A stretch of 12,022 nt of DNA, taken from positions 1 through 12,022 of the forward strand of contig JAICLV010000071.1 of the NCBI GenBank assembly GCA_025925185.1. The letters run 5' to 3'. The notes beneath the pieces are model-generated. The model ran no database searches. It saw only the letters and a list, made by a program, of their open reading frames with translations, and was not told the origin of the DNA. Position 1 is the stretch's first letter, and each line of letters opens with the position of its first letter. Made by a program: the position numbers and the translations under genes. The stretch comes from Acidothermaceae bacterium (lineage in GTDB: Bacteria; Actinomycetota; Actinomycetes; Acidothermales; Acidothermaceae). Shown one piece after another: positions 11,168 to 12,022 of the stretch.

Positions 11168-12022
11168 GTGGGTCCGCTGTCCAGACATCGAGTGTTGCCG
11201 CGCCGTGCCCTTGACATCGGGCTCGCCTTGGTGCTGTTGGTCATCGGCGAGTCGCAGGTCCTGGCCGGCTGGAACGACGGCGGCGTTGGCGCGGTCACGC
11301 ACTCGCACCACCTCGCGCGAGCGGTGCTGGTCGTGTTCTTCGTGGCTCCGCTGGCCTGGCGCCGGGTGTGGCCGCTCGCAGTAGTCGCAGTCACCTGCCT
11401 GGCGATGATCGTGCAGCTCACGACTGTCGCCGCTTACGTGCCGTTCTTGAGCGCCCTGCTCCCGATGGCCATCGGGAACTACACGGCCGCCGCGTACGCC
11501 AGGCGGTGGCGGTGGGTGAGCCTGCTTCTGGTCTTCGCCACGGAGGCGGTGATCTATGCGCGGATTCCGGCCGAGCGGGTCGGAGGCGAGGTGTTGTTCG
11601 CTGGCTTCGTCGCTCTCGGCACGTGGGTCGCGGGCGACGTCGTCCGGGCACGGCTGTCGCGGGCAGACCGAGCCGTCGAGGCCGCGCGCCTTGTGGTGGC
11701 CGAAAACGAGGCTGCGGCGGCTGTCGCGCTGGCCGAAGAACGTGCCCAGATCGCACGCGAGTTGCACGACGTGATCGCGCACACGGTCAGTGTGATGGGA
11801 GTCCAGGCAGGTGCGGCACGCACGCTGATAGAAAGCGATCCGCAGGCTGCGACCACGGCACTCCTCGCGGTCGAGGCCGCGGCACGCTCGTCGGTGACCG
11901 AACTGCAGCGTTTGCTTGCCGTACTCCGCCAGCCGGCCGGGACCCCGGACGACCGCTCGCCTCAGCCCGGGCTCGCGCAGCTGCCCGCGCTCGTCGAACA
12001 GGTACGCGCCGCCGGGCTACCG
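11168..12022 (+). CDS. NarL/DesK-type sensor histidine kinase, N-terminal part (partial)
   Basis: The frame is open for 285 codons and runs off the window edge. The first 150 residues hold about four to five membrane helices (for example ALDIGLALVLLVIG, RAVLVVFFVAPLAW, LAVVAVTCLAMIVQL, WVSLLLVFATEAVIY, LFAGFVALGTWVAG), with little extracellular loop. A coiled-coil linker of about 160-190 follows, then the HisKA_3 dimerisation domain: ERAQIARELHDVIAHTVSV, in which His200 is the expected phosphate acceptor, and ELQRLLAVLRQP. The HATPase_c domain is still to come. Such kinases usually pair with a LuxR/NarL-type response regulator encoded directly downstream. GTG at 11168 is chosen because TACCTT lies 7 bases upstream and the protein then starts just before the first helix. 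The signal sensed is unknown. Confidence 0.9.
   Translation, partial: MGPLSRHRVLPRRALDIGLALVLLVIGESQVLAGWNDGGVGAVTHSHHLARAVLVVFFVAPLAWRRVWPLAVVAVTCLAMIVQLTTVAAYVPFLSALLPMAIGNYTAAAYARRWRWVSLLLVFATEAVIYARIPAERVGGEVLFAGFVALGTWVAGDVVRARLSRADRAVEAARLVVAENEAAAAVALAEERAQIARELHDVIAHTVSVMGVQAGAARTLIESDPQAATTALLAVEAAARSSVTELQRLLAVLRQPAGTPDDRSPQPGLAQLPALVEQVRAAGLP

Noticed and set aside
10291..11421. Long minus-strand extension of the membrane protein (376 aa)
   Set aside because: The extension is Arg/Ser/Thr-rich, overlaps the kinase gene antisense, and a good ribosome site places the start at 10986.
11135..11782. Minus-strand frame opposite the kinase
   Set aside because: It is antisense to a clear HisKA_3 kinase and has a low-complexity Arg/His/Gln composition.

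Overview
The window is high-GC actinomycete chromosome. The ribosomal proteins have typical actinomycete sequences, and the ispH / DUF6542 / ychF neighbourhood is one found in actinobacteria. Four genes appear to start directly at the transcript 5' end, a habit common in this phylum. I cannot fix the genus; a Frankia/Sporichthya/Jatrophihabitans-like lineage is a guess.

Layout. (1) Positions 1-2318, minus strand: the end of the spc/alpha ribosomal operon in the order infA, rpmJ, rpsM, rpsK, rpsD, rpoA (rpoA runs off the left edge). Intergenic hairpins lie ahead of infA, rpmJ, rpsM and rpoA. (2) Positions 2319-2546: the infA control region, with a structured leader, a TAGACT -10 box, a G-quadruplex-like tract and an inverted repeat. 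(3) Positions 2549-4077: a complete IS110-family insertion sequence, about 1.53 kb. It holds an intact 420-aa DEDD/serine transposase and, in its left non-coding end, a bridge RNA whose two loops and four guide segments can be read from the sequence. (4) Positions 4078-5114: ispH (MEP isoprenoid pathway), plus strand. (5) Positions 5167-8986, minus strand: a DUF6542 membrane protein, then a three-gene overlapping operon (helical repeat protein, holin-like membrane protein, DUF3618 protein), then rmuC. (6) Positions 9154-10239: ychF, plus strand. (7) Positions 10291-10986: an unrecognised multi-pass membrane protein, minus strand. (8) Positions 11168-12022: the start of a NarL/DesK-type sensor histidine kinase, plus strand, cut by the window edge.

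The main result is the IS110 element. Its ends can be set to the base because the predicted bridge RNA carries segments matching the left target, right target, left donor (RE) and right donor (LE), all meeting at a CT core. Each pair sits on the correct sides of one of two stem-loops closed by perfect 9- and 10-bp stems. A consensus -35 (TTGACA) at the right end would meet a -10-like box at the left end only in the circular intermediate. The element separates two conserved loci, infA and ispH, that are not normally neighbours.

Other points of interest are the helical 11-residue repeats in two proteins of the holin-like operon, a recurring leaderless promoter geometry, and the structured infA leader.
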